Source: Ctenosaura bakeri
Lineage: Eukaryota > Chordata > Lepidosauria > Squamata > Iguanidae
Reading direction: 5' to 3'
NCBI GenBank assembly: GCA_948474755.1
Contig: CAOLHI010000415.1
Coordinates: forward strand, 558,001 to 622,000
Length of the DNA: 64,000 nucleotides
Positions 11,596-24,000 of the stretch are shown here, piece after piece. Below the pieces are notes generated by a model. That model did not search any database and had not been told where the DNA came from. It worked only from the letters and a program-made list of their open reading frames with translations. How positions within the stretch are numbered: the stretch's first letter is position 1; every line of letters starts with the position of its first letter. Made by a program: the position numbers and the translations under genes.

Positions 11596-14139
11596 AAATG
11601 TCCCCAAACACCTTGTAGGGGGCACTTTCACAACATTTTTGGCCCCCTCGTCCACCTTAGGGCCAAAAGAGGCCTTTGAAGAAAACGGAAGTGATTTGGC
11701 AGTCACGTTCTGTTCACCTTCTTGTTTCAAGGAACTCACTTCCAATTTTAAAGAAAGAACATGAAGAACCCTCTTGCTCCCAAGATGTATTTGAGGGCAT
11801 TCTGGGGCAAAATTTTCAATTTATTTGAAGCCTTAAGAGGCCACAAAAATGGCCCCAGGGCCACGTGTGGTCTTTGTCCACCCTCACATTAAACATTTAA
11901 TTTCTTCCTCTGCTTGGGTTTTATGCTTTACTGGGCTTGCTGTGAGTTAAAACAATGTCAAACCAGGGGGAAAGCCATTCTCTAGTCAAGAGTCAGAGCT
12001 GCTGTGCAACTGGTATGTTGAAAGCTTGGGAAAGTTACTTTTTTTTTTGTGAACATCATCTCCTTGAAATTCCCAGTTACCATAGCCAATGGTAATGGTA
12101 GTCATGGTAGTCTAAAACCTTTAGAAAGCTGAAAGGTTCACCAGTCTTGGCTTAGGGTTTGCCCTGTATGCAACAAATGGGTATTACCCAGTGCCCCCAA
12201 TTCTGGCATGACCTCCACACACACAAATGTGTGGGGTCATTTGAAGCATTGCATCCCATTGTAGTCAATGGATGTGACGGGCATCGAATCGTAAAGCTGG
12301 AAGAGACAAAAAGGGCCATTGAGCCTCCCATATATTGACTTCCCATCAGATACTCCATTATTATAATACCTTAATTTAAAACAAAGATCCTTTCAAATAT
12401 GGTAATCATCCTAATTCTAATTTCCTTTCTATGTGGGAAATTTGACTTGTTTGCTATACAAAAACTTAAATCTCTCTAAGGTGGAATATTTATTCTTCTC
12501 TGTCAATAGAAAAGACTCCTATGTACTATATATCAATTGTATTTTCCTTTTCTAAAAAAAATTAATAAAAAAGAAAAGAAAAGGGCTATGGGATCTAACC
12601 CGCTGCACGTGCCCCCTGTATCCACTGACTACAACGGGACACAATGCTTGTGTTTTTTGTTTCACATGGGTTCCTTGAATGAAGACCCTGGATATACAGT
12701 GAGCACACTGTACACATTTTTCCAGGGAACTTTGGTTGGCTGTAGTTTTTTTAAAAATAAGTGGACATGGGGTATCAAACTCAGCTTTGTCCTATAGCGA
12801 TGGAATACAGCCCATGTTAGCAAAGCAGCTGGCAAGTACATTTTCCCCCTTCTGGATATAGCACCCTTGGAGCACGTGACCCCTTGGAGAAGAAAGTGAT
12901 CAGATGATAGCCAGTTCTCTGCCCTGAGGGATCTGCAATCCAATCTGAGGATACTATGCCAAGTGTGTGTGTGTGTAACAGAGCCCCTAAATGAAAATAC
13001 AGTCTGTTTAGGAATAGGAGCACTGCTCAGTTCCTCAACAAACGGGTGGCCGTGCTAGGTTACTGTTTGCTGCCTTTGCCTGGGGCCAGGTCCCACATCT
13101 GTGCTTGAGCTCTGACCCAGTCCCTTTCTTGAGTTGGTTTTGCTTTTGGGTTATTTTCCTTCACTTCAATTAGCAAGCAACTGAGAACATATCTGGGTAG
13201 AAAGGTATCGGGGAAGGTGGGTCTGAGGACGGGAAGAAACAGCAACTGTAACAAAGTTATTAGAAAAGATGGGAGATTTGTTCTCTGCAAAAGAGCAGAA
13301 AGAATGAAGTGTGCCTGGCACAGAGGGGAGACACCGTCCCTTCTCTCGGTCTTCCCCCCGTCAGTCTCTGTTCAGGGTGCACCAGGCAGCTGCCAAGAAA
13401 AAAGGAGGAGTGGGTTTTTCCAAGAGAAAGAACACTAAACAGTAAGAAATGCTTTTTGTGCATAGCAGTGAGAGACAAAAAAAGGAGGAGGGGGGGCAGA
13501 GGAAACAGGTTTATTTTTTTAAAAAAGTGCTTTCACTAGTTTTTTTTCCCCTCCTCTGAAGCCGTTTTTGCCAGAAGAATTAAATTTGCCAGAATTGAAA
13601 GAAATCGTTATAGACCATTCTCTTTTAGAATGATAAAGGCAGTATTTAAAACAAGATGTCTGTATATTTACTCCTCCTATTTTGTTCCTAAAAGCTGTGA
13701 ATCAGAGCAAGGGTTGCAGAAGTTTCTGCGGGAGCCAGGAGGGGGCATCTGAGCTCAGGGCCTGACCCACACATCTAAAAAGCAGTGATCCAAGGCACCG
13801 TATGGGGTTCTGGGATTCTCACTCCATGATTGCAGGACTGCAGCCCTAACAGTGACAGTATTATAGTTTGTCCAGCAGACTAACTCCCAAGCTCATGGAG
13901 TTCATTTTGAGTGCTGCTTGGGCTTAAACCAAGAGACACCACTTCATTCAATTCTGAGTGACTCCAATCCAGTTTAGGATTTTCAGCTTTGTGGTCTCCC
14001 CACCCCCTGGTTCTTGATGGTTTCTATTCTGGCTAGGTGTCTCAGGGGATCTCACAGGGGGTGGTCAGAGTTGGTAGTCACCCTTTGGATGTTGCTGACC
14101 TGGAATTCCCATCAGCTGTGGGCAACTGTTCAGGATGGA

Positions 14140-14585
14140 TATTGGCAAGCTGGAACAAGTCCAGAGGAGGGGAACCAAGATGGTAAAAGGTCAGGAAACT
14201 AAGTTCTATGAGGAATGACCTAGGGAGCTGGATATCTTTAGCTTGGAGAAGAAAAGACTGAGAGAGTGATATCAGAGCCATCTTCAAAGGACATCATGTA
14301 GAAGATGGAGCAAGCTTGTTTTCTGCTGTTCCAGAGACTAGAACATAATTCAGTGGTTTCAAATTACAAGGACAGAGATGCCATCCAAACATTAGGAAGC
14401 ACTTTTTGATGTTAACAGCTGCTTGACAATGGAATAAACTGTTTTAGAGGATGTTGGACTCTCCTTTCTTGGAGGTCTTTAAACAAGGGTTAGATGGCCA
14501 TCTCTCAGGTATGTTTTAGCTCTGCATGCCAGCATGGCAGAGGTTTGGGCTGGGCTTGTGGTCCCTTCCTAGTCTATAATTCCGT
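14140..14585 (+). mobile_element. Old, diverged CR1 LINE fragment
   Basis: This is alignable by eye with younger CR1 copies (GCAAGCTGGAACAAGTCCAG, later TTTCTGCTGTTCCAGAGAC, then AGATGGCCATCT) but carries many substitutions and frame breaks. It lies about 280 bp from the NECAB2 stop and may be part of the NECAB2 3' UTR. Confidence 0.8.
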
Positions 14586-14868
14586 AATGCACCAACATTT
14601 GGAGTTTCCCACCTATGGAACTCACTGATAACACCCTCTACCCATCTCCCATGAAGGGGATAAGATAGCCCACTACCTTAGAAAGGGGCATCAGCAAAGA
14701 AAGGGCTCCCATTCTGAATCAACATTGCAGTTTGTAATGTCTCAGGGTGGACTGCAGCTCCCAATGGAACATAGTCAATGGGGGCAATGCTGGGAGTTGC
14801 AGTTCAGCAACATCTGGACGGCTGTGCTTGTCTACCCTGGCTCTATGAGTGTACAAACATCACACTGC

Positions 14869-15016
14869 TCAACAGAGACTTCCTTTCTCAATTCGTGCAT
14901 CATCATCAAGATACGGATCCATACCTGGCACGGACACACTGGAAACCGCTTCGGGCTGAGTCAGCGTATCCACTTTCACATGTTGGAAGCTTTTACAGGC
15001 AGGACTCTGCAGGTGC
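14869..15016 (-). CDS. NECAB2: NECAB2 last recognised coding exon
   Basis: The exon starts after CTCCACTCCAG. It encodes [18 protein letters not shown], then [13 protein letters not shown], then an acidic tail [17 protein letters not shown] and TGA. The first half matches human. The tail does not, and the sequence CCAG|GTATGG inside it could be a donor, so a further exon or an alternative ending is possible. Confidence 0.88.
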
Positions 15017-18000
15017 CTGGAGTGGAGAGAAAAGTGGAGAAAAGAGCCTTGATTTGCTTTTTGGTTTTCTTTTTTGAAGCCTTGATTCTGACTTGCCTTC
15101 ACTTGAGCCATGAATTCCCATTAAAATGGTTGAGCATTCAGAAGCGGAGGCCAAAATGCCAGTAGGGTGGGGGAGAGATTTATCAGCAAGCTGTTTTCTA
15201 ATTTTTGCTGTGTGTTTTTGAATGCAAGTGGTCTCACTCAGGGACTGGGATGGCAGAAACGTTTGTAGGGTCAGGGAGTCCATTCACCCATCTCCTCCCT
15301 GCCTCCTTTGCCGACCTTTGTTTCTCCCTTTTATCTCCACCAGCACACTCTCTGTGCACAGCTGCCTTTGGAGCTTTTTGGTGCAGCTATGCTCAGAGAG
15401 CCCGGCTTGGAAGCCTCTGTGCTCAGGTGCAAGAGACACCGCTGAACTCTCAGGCAGCAGGCCAGGGGCTGAGGAAACAGCAGTGGCCGGCGCAACAGAT
15501 GGCCGAGGAGGTGTTGTCTATGCCCAGATGATTCTGTAGGAGATGGAGGGAGAACTTGACTCCAGATGAGGGCTTTAAAAAAAATACAAAGTAGTTTGCA
15601 CAGATCTAGGCATGCAGATAGGTGTGTATGTTTGTGTATGTATTGTGTGTGTATATAGAGATTTTTTTTTAAAAAAAGATGAATTGGCTACAGCACGCAC
15701 TCAGCTTCTTCCTGACTTTACAGTTGGAATGACAGCCCCGTTGAGCAGAGTTTCAATCTAACTGTCTGTCTTGACAACAGAAATCAAATTTCTACCAGTT
15801 TTAATGCAGGTATGTGTAAAAGACAACAAAAAACCCAGTAAATTTATTTAAACAACAAACAACACCCTGGTTTTCTTTTTCAAAGGATCAAATAGCAGAT
15901 GTACCCCCCTTTATGTTTATAAATTTGGGGGGGGGTCAGTTAGAGGCATTAATATCCCCCCCACTATGATCCTGATAGGCATGGAGTACAGACACACCAT
16001 GCCTATTCTGTCCTCTGATAATAGCAGTAATAACATTAAAAAAAGCCCTTTCTATATTGCAGTTATGGATTTGTAACCTAGACTTATGGATCCGTAACTG
16101 CTCCATATTCACTAATGCTGTGGAGTCATGATTGTGGTCTTATTGCCCCAATTGAAAATGCCCTCCTACACCTACTTGTTTAGGCAGCAGATGCACCAAG
16201 AAAAAGAGGTCCATTCTGCTGGCAATCAGAGTGCAGGAGGGTGATGTTTCCACCTCCATTGCAATTCATTATCATAACCTCACTCGCTGGCGGGAGGCTC
16301 CAGGAACATCTTTCACCTGCTTCCCAATCGCCAACAGAATGGGCACCCATCTCTCCTTGTGGCTGCTGCTTGATACAATAAGTTTGAGGGGGTTGGAGAA
16401 GGAGGTGATGCAGAATACAGTCCAATAATAAGCTATTCAAGCAATGACTAACTGTACAAATTGCGCCAAGGGATGGAAACTGTGCCAGGGTTACCCCCAG
16501 AACCTATGATGTTTCCCATCTGTGATATATGCAATGACACACTCTTGAAGCTATCTTCCGTTCTCCACCACCCAATAGTCCAGATACTCCTCTCTTGTTT
16601 CTCCTGATACAAAGGTCTGAATTCTGTGGCTAGTCCTACCTAAAATAGACCCATTATTTTATTATTTATTTGTATCCTGCCTCTCCATATGGATCGAGGC
16701 GGCGGACAACTTACAAATAGTATGTATTTCAAAACATTTCTATACATGCCCCCAACAAGCTGGGTACTCATTTTACCGACCTGCGAAAGGATGGAAGGCT
16801 GAGTCAACCTTGGAGCCGGGCAGGATCGAACTCACAACCTTGTGGCTTGCAGTACTAGCATTTAACCACTGCGCCACCAGGATCAATAAATCAATGATAT
16901 TTACCTATGTGTTGACTTAGGCCATTTCCACAGTGTACTGTTACAGTGGTATTATTCCACTTCCAACCTCCTGTGGAATTCTAGGCTTTATAGTTTCCTG
17001 AAGCCAAAGAGCTCTCTGGCTGAGAATACTAAATGCTCCTCTCTAAACTGCAAACCCCAGGATTCCACAGGGATGTTCAAAGTGGAATAATAGCACTATG
17101 ACAGTGTAGTGTGGAAATGGCCTTGCACTCAACAGTTCATTGAATCAGTCTAGTCGGGTCCAACCAACAAGATTCCATCTGCAGCCTCCTCAAAACAGCC
17201 TTATCCCTCGTTGCTGCACTCCCCATTCTAAAGGGGCTGCTTCTCTTTATTTCTTACCTACATTTATCCCACATTAAAAATGGCAAAATTCAGTGAGGCA
17301 AATTCATCTTCTTCCCCCATCCATGTGCCCTGCTAAGCTGGGCTGCTGCTCCTTGTGTAGGGGATGTTTGGCCAGAAATGGTTACACAGTTAAGTATACT
17401 TAACTAAATAGCTGATATTGGCCAATTATTTTTTTTTTTTGCAAAAGACCATAAACAAACCCTGACATGTGACAGAAAATGTTGAAATGCTCTTGGAATT
17501 TTGTCTGGGAGGTAGAAAACTGAAATAATTTATTTCTCTTATTAATGGAAGAGATGCTTCCCTGTGACACAGCTTGCAAATATGAAGTGGGGCGAGTTCA
17601 CTTCCTGCTTGCTTCTCGCCTTACCTCTTCCAATCTGCCTCCGTCTCCCAGAACTCATAGACAATGAAAGTGACTCCGTCAGGGAGCCTCACTGCAGTTA
17701 CGCTACAGCAGAGAAAAAAGAAACGAAGACACAAGAGTCAAAGGCAAGAACGCCACATGGCTAATGGAAGGCATCACCCATGCACCTGCTTTCTGCAATT
17801 CTGTACCACACTCTATCGGAAGACGTTCCCTCTCTGTGCTACTTGATGGGGCCTGATTGCTGGTGACATCAATCAGTGCTAAATGTGAGTTGCCAGCCAG
17901 CAACTCAGAGAATAGTGCTCTGATTGCCAACCAACTAGAGGGTACCTATGTCATTACCATGTCTCATTTGTATGCTTTCGACAACTCGCCTGAAGAATAG

Positions 18001-21000
18001 CTCATAGCGTGCCCACCATATATGTGGGGGTTCTGTTCCAGAGACCCCCATGTAAAACAAAAAACACAACTGTTGCATCCCATTGTAGTCAACTGACACA
18101 GCGTGTGCACGCCTGCTGTGTCCATTGACTATAATGGGATGCAATTCTTCGCATGACCTTACACTTGTGCATGAAGAGGGCGCAGTATACAAACATACAT
18201 ACATAAGCCATGATCTCATGTTTGAACACATAAGAGAGAATCACTCATCCCCCAGAGAAGCTGAAACTGAACTATTATGAATTATGGTTAATTTCTCTTT
18301 TGAGCAATACTAGGCACTTGCTTAGTGCCAAAGGTGGCAACAAGACACCTTCTAAGCAAAGCTTGAATTTTTTTGGCTTCATCCAGTCTAAGTCATACAT
18401 ATCCTGCCCACCTTAAATAAACAGGTTATTACCATGCCATCACTGGTCTACAGAGCCCTTTCCTCTTTTGAGGAAGCTCATCTCACCAAAATCAATCACT
18501 CAATCAAAGACAGTGCTGTTGGTCTATAAGAAACAACCCCATATCAATGGCCAGGCAATCCTTTTCTTAGGACGGAGCAAAACATCACAAAATAGGGAGC
18601 AAGATTTGGAGATTTTTTAGATCTGCTCATCAGCGGTTTGAGGGAACTCAGGTCAATAGCCCTGCTTCTGTCCAGATGTGTCTTGCTTTATTGCAAACAT
18701 GTGGATGCTGTACTTACTGGAAGCAGTCCTGTTCCCCTGCTACATTCTTCAAGTACTGTTTAAGGGAGCCACAGAATTCCCCCAAGTGCTTCTGCGAAAC
18801 GGTCATTTCATTTCGTACCAAAAGAAGATACTGGGGGCAGAAAGAAAACAGGAGAGATGCTTAACACAGAGCAATCCTGTGTTTGACAGGCAAGGTCTGT
18901 ACTTCAAAGTTGTCAAAGTTGCATAGTAGTTAGAGAGCCTGAATTAGGAACACTGGATATATATCTTGCCTTTGCAATGAACCAGAAATGAGATACTTTG
19001 GGAAATTTGGTAATCCTGAAGCCTCGATCCTGCCCCCTGGGTTTCCCCACATTCCCATGTGTAATGCATTTCCAGCTTTTGCATAATTTTCTTCTCCATT
19101 CTGAGTGGTTAAAATGGCTCACCTAAGGCTTAGTTACTGGCAGTATGCTCACCTGGAGCCAGGGCTCTACCCACATTAAACTATAGTTTATCAATTACTA
19201 GTAGTTTGATGCAACTTTAAATGCTTTGTTGACATCCTCCAGAATCCTAGGGTTTGGAGTCCGATGAAATACTTGGACTTCTTTGCTAAATAGCTACAGT
19301 CGGCTCCCTAGAACTACAGCCCTTGAATTCTGCAGAGAGATTTCTATGTAGCTCACCAAACTACAAATCCCAGGATAGCTCCTCAGGAGGGAAACCCAGC
19401 CCCATAGTGTGTGGTAGGGGTCGGTGGCTGAGAGGAAAAGATATATAAAGGCAAACACCAACTATCTTTTAGGCAGACTTCAGTGTGAATTCCTGCCAGA
19501 GAGAACTCCGGAGTAAAGTTCCTCAATCAGCCAGGAGGGTGACTGTGTGGGAAGGGTTTAATTCTCAGGGAAGCCTAGAGAGAGGCAGAAGAGTAATTAA
19601 ATCATTATAGAATCTGGTCAGAAAGTGTAACCTAGATTAGGGGTTGAGGCTTTGGTAACCGGGTAGCCAAAGGGCTGTTTATGATACTTGTGCTTATAGT
19701 TTAAAGATATAAGGAAACTTAACTAAAAAAAAAATTGGATTAATTGGATTTTGACCTGCATATGAACTCCAATACTTTGTTCTATACGCTATCTTAATAA
19801 ATATTACAGTTTATTTTTATAAATACTGATTTGACTCAGTGGCATGCAGTATTTAAAGACACACAGAAAACATGCTACCATAGAACTATAAAAGGGTTCT
19901 AAATAACCACCGGAAAGCTTCACACACACACTCCAACTGTCCTGATTTGCCAGGGACAACCTCCATTAATCCTTTCCCATCCCATTTTTAAGATGCTTTA
20001 AAAATGCCCTAGTTTCTCTCTCCTCCTCCCCACTTTCCCCCATTATCCTCAGCAGACTTCCATTCCTGCACACTGAGTTCAAAGTGCAAAAGCAGTTCAT
20101 ACCTAGTTAGAAAAAAGAGGAAGAGGCAGAATCTTGCCCTTCTCAGTAGGGCTGGAGCAAAAGCAACCCTCAGTAGCCCTTTCTAGCTTGCCTTTTCTGC
20201 CTCATTTATCACTTTTGCTGCCTTGGCCACTCTCTGATGTTGCCTGGCTGCATGTTTCCTAGGTTTTATCTGCCAAATGTTGGAAGGTATCACGCACACC
20301 TTTAAATATCAACGAGTAATGGAGAGGAACAGACAAGCGATTCTTCAAAGCCCAGCGTTCGTTTTAAAGAGCTACATTTCTGCATCTTCATCCTGGAGGC
20401 AAATGTATCCTGAGCCTTCCCTTCCAAAATCCAAATCCCTCCCCCCAACAAGAGACCGTGGGAAGAGAATGAAAACAGTTTTGTCAAGTGAAGGCGAGTT
20501 ATTTTAAGGCTCCATTTTCATACTCCAGTTGATTTTTAATCACAAGTGGCTGGTTTTGATTAGAAATTCAATTTCTCCTCCGTTAACCTTGCTCACATCT
20601 GGGAGCAAACAGCAACGCTGACAATGAATACAGTTTGAAAGTGCATCAGTTATTAATACCACGCATTCGTTCATACCAAATAAAAATTGAGACCCCCCAA
20701 GAAACTCACAAATTAAGGGAGAGTTAGGCAGACAAGGGAGGGCAGGTGTCTTTTTGTACTCCTTCCCTCTTGTTTTTGGAAGTTACTTTTCAAATATAAT
20801 TAATTGCAATTATAGTTCTACAAGCAATTAGTGTTACAGGATAGTATTCTGTATTGCACTTACAGATTCGTAAGCTAGAACTGTGGATCTGTAACTGCTC
20901 TGGATTCTGCTAAAACTACACAGAAAAGAATTTTGGTGGTGGTTTTGAATTTTTCACCAAAATCATCCACATTACACCTCCTGAGACTTCTTTTGAGTCC

Positions 21001-24000
21001 AAGAGCAGCATGTCTCCATTTCACACATTAGCAAGGTGTGATGCTTTTTAATTGATATTGTGCATACATTTTAAAAAAAATTTAAATTATTATACATATA
21101 CTTACAGTCCTATTATTGTACATAATCAAACATACATTCTTACATATAGTCTGACATTCTAACATCAGACCTAGTAAAAATGCGCAAAATTGAAAAATAT
21201 GCTCAAGCATGTTTTGTTACTGGGAACATGAATAAGCAATTAGTTTATTTTACTTATTTACTTGTGATTAGTATATTTTGTAATTAGTTTATAATTACGT
21301 GGTTCCAGCTCTGCTCTCCCTCCCTGCCTTGCACTGGGTTGGGTGGTAGGCTCAGTTATAGCAAACTTTAGTAGCCCCTTAATTTATTTCTTTATTGACA
21401 AACTGAAACAGGGATAGCAACAGATGAATTTAGAATTGAACAATACTGTTTTGCTCAAAGATAGCTAATGCATAGCACCACTGTATGTCTACAGTTAGCA
21501 AACAAGTATAAAGACTCTGTGATAGATGGATGGAAATATTACAATACCTGCTTTGTATCACAGGTCAGAAAGGCAGGGATGAGCTTACTAAAATCTCTGT
21601 CTTTTCGACAGTCAGCTGCCTTTCCACTTCATTGTCAACAGCTCTGAGGTCAGCTCATAGCTCTGGTCTTTTCTACCACCTCCTTCATGGAGTTGCTCAG
21701 AGACAACAGCAAAGCCAAGATCTTAAAGCTAATATTTTCAAACACTTCTGAGATCTAGCCGAAGCCGTGACTGCAAAGGCAACAGCTGAGCCCCTGAGCC
21801 ATTTTGGTGTGCTTCACCTGCCGTCGAAGCTCAGCCAGGTGTGAGAGACATCTCCCTTATTTGCCTGGATCTGCTCTGCAGAATCAACTAGTCCTGGGTT
21901 CCCAAGGAGGCTCTCTTGAACGAATTGGTGATTGGGCCAGCCTCACCATTAGGCAGAGTGAGGTAGCCAACGGTGGCAATAGATTTTTGGTTTTCCTGCA
22001 AGAGCAGCATTTATTTTGTTGGTGCATTTTTACTGCCAAAGAATGGGTGAGGTACCTATGGATTGTTTGCCTCATCTGCCAGAATATCTTGGCTGGGTGT
22101 GGGTGCCGAGACATAGAAAGTGCTATAAGCTGTTACTGATTGCAAGTTAAATACCTACAAAACATTCTCAGCCATGCTCTAAATCACTGTGATGCGTTCT
22201 GAGGATAAAGGATACCAGCGAGAACACCTGAGCAAGACACACAGAATAACTGTGACTTGCACAGGCTGGTCTTCTGCTGAGTAGATAGGAGTTTGTAATC
22301 TGTATTTGCAATCTTTGTAACTGCTGGGAATTTGAATTTCCAGTTGCATGGGAGCAAAGGACACGCGCCAGGTCATAATGGGAGGGAATGGACGGGCAGG
22401 TGTATGAGAAGGCATGGTGAGGCAAAGAGCAAGAGCATGGGAACACCGTATGCCGAAAAGGAAGGTGAATGTGTGCCTCTCCCTTTGCCTTTTGCCTAGG
22501 CGGGGAGTAGGATGGGAGGAGAATAGAGAGTGAAGGTGGGGGAAGCAGGTGCCCCCCAAATAAGCAAATTCATCAAGGTCAAACCCAAGTCAAAGACCTA
22601 TAACAACCAGCAAACTATCACAAGAAGTGTAATTTGACATCAGTTTATGCTTCAGTTGTTGCTTATAACACTTATTTGAACAGAAGAGGAATGGCTTGTT
22701 AATGAATAGTATAATTCCATTTATTAAAGGGCTAAGTATGTCTTTTTCTTTTTAATAATTGAGCTAGAATTATCAATTACTTACTTGAAATTACTAATCA
22801 TTATGGTAGAGTCAGAGTTAAGATGAAAATAAACAGCAGCCAGCAAGTTTAACCTTGTTATTCCTTTGTGCAATAATGGTTAGGAGTTACTGTTAGATTA
22901 TCATTTGCTACTGGCAAATCGCTTTTAGCTACGTGTGGTTAGTTCAGCAGTTTGTAGTGCAGTTTACTGCAATTGTTTTTGTAGTTCTTATTTGATGTTA
23001 TGTGTGAATGTACATTCTTTTGCATTTTTGTCCTTTTTTATTATTTAATAAAATCATTTTAAAAACATATAAGCAAACAGCAAACTGGGTGGAAAAAAAA
23101 ATCTTCTTGATTCCAAATGTCTAGTTTTTTGGCTGTGTAAAAGTGAGGCACGGCCCTGGACAGAGAAGTCTCTCCTCTTAGCCTAAGAAAATTTGGTTTG
23201 CTTTCTTTTTCATGGCGTGAGGAAATGGCAGGTTGGCCACACGGCCGAGGTGTTGTTTCATGTTGATAAGAGCAAACAGCACGCAACAGATGACCCAGTA
23301 ATCCACTGGAGAGGTTTGCTCATTAAGTTGTTCCTCTCGGTTGGTACAAAGAAGCATGACCTTTCGAGTCACATTTGCAACAGATGGAGCCTGAGATCAA
23401 CACAGGTTCGGAAAAATAAAAGTCCCTTCCCATTGTTGTGATTTGCATATGCAAATATTTTCCTTTTGCAGGAGGCAACCCGAGTTTTGTACTCACCGCA
23501 CAGGCTGTGTTTTCACTATCCGACAATCGCTGGTGCAAATCAAACCAAAGAGTCTGTTGGGAAGGAACGCATTTGCAAAACTTAAAAACAATAATGGTGG
23601 GACGGCAACGGCTCACATCGAAAGCAGGGTTCACAAAAGAAGAACAAAGCACATTTCACACACATCGTATCTAATCAGAATTCACCACAGTGTTGCTGCT
23701 AAGGATTTTCACAAGCAATTGTGCAGTTCAGACTGGACTCTCAGATAGACGACTGAGGCTCTATAACCCATTGGCCCCCTAAATTATATCCAGATAGTGA
23801 CAATCAATGGTGTCTGTCTCACACACTTGCTGCAGCATCCTTTACTTTCTCTTACTATTAAAATGGTTTGGAATTAAATTTTTGTTGCCGTGACACACAA
23901 GGACCTCAGTCCAATAACCCAAATATCAGCACGTGGAGATAAGCTACGCCACCACTATACAGGATAGGAACAATTTATGTGTGTGTGTTGCTATTGAAAA

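Larger units (their letters stand above)
7319..14868. other. Convergent intergenic region, SLC38A8 to NECAB2
   Basis: The region includes both 3' UTRs, whose ends are undefined. It contains a hAT-type MITE (8824-8958), a foldback MITE (10050-10251), short GCAAAA-type direct repeats near 11518-11595, a (CA)n run near 11471-11490 and an old CR1 (about 14140-14585). Minus-strand AATAAA hexamers that could serve NECAB2 occur at about 13510-13515 and 9072-9077, but neither can be chosen. No other gene was recognised. Confidence 0.55.
15017..17624 (-). other. NECAB2 intron with SINE and MITE
   Basis: The intron contains a tRNA-derived SINE (16657-16885) and a foldback MITE (16920-17122). A diverged repeat near 16040-16140 recurs around 20830-20920. 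No further gene was recognised. Confidence 0.6.

Noticed and set aside
16180..16440. Minus-strand ORF of 86 codons, first considered as a NECAB2 exon
   Set aside because: The expected TFIVYEFWE exon was instead found at 17625-17702 with correct phases, and this ORF shows no similarity.
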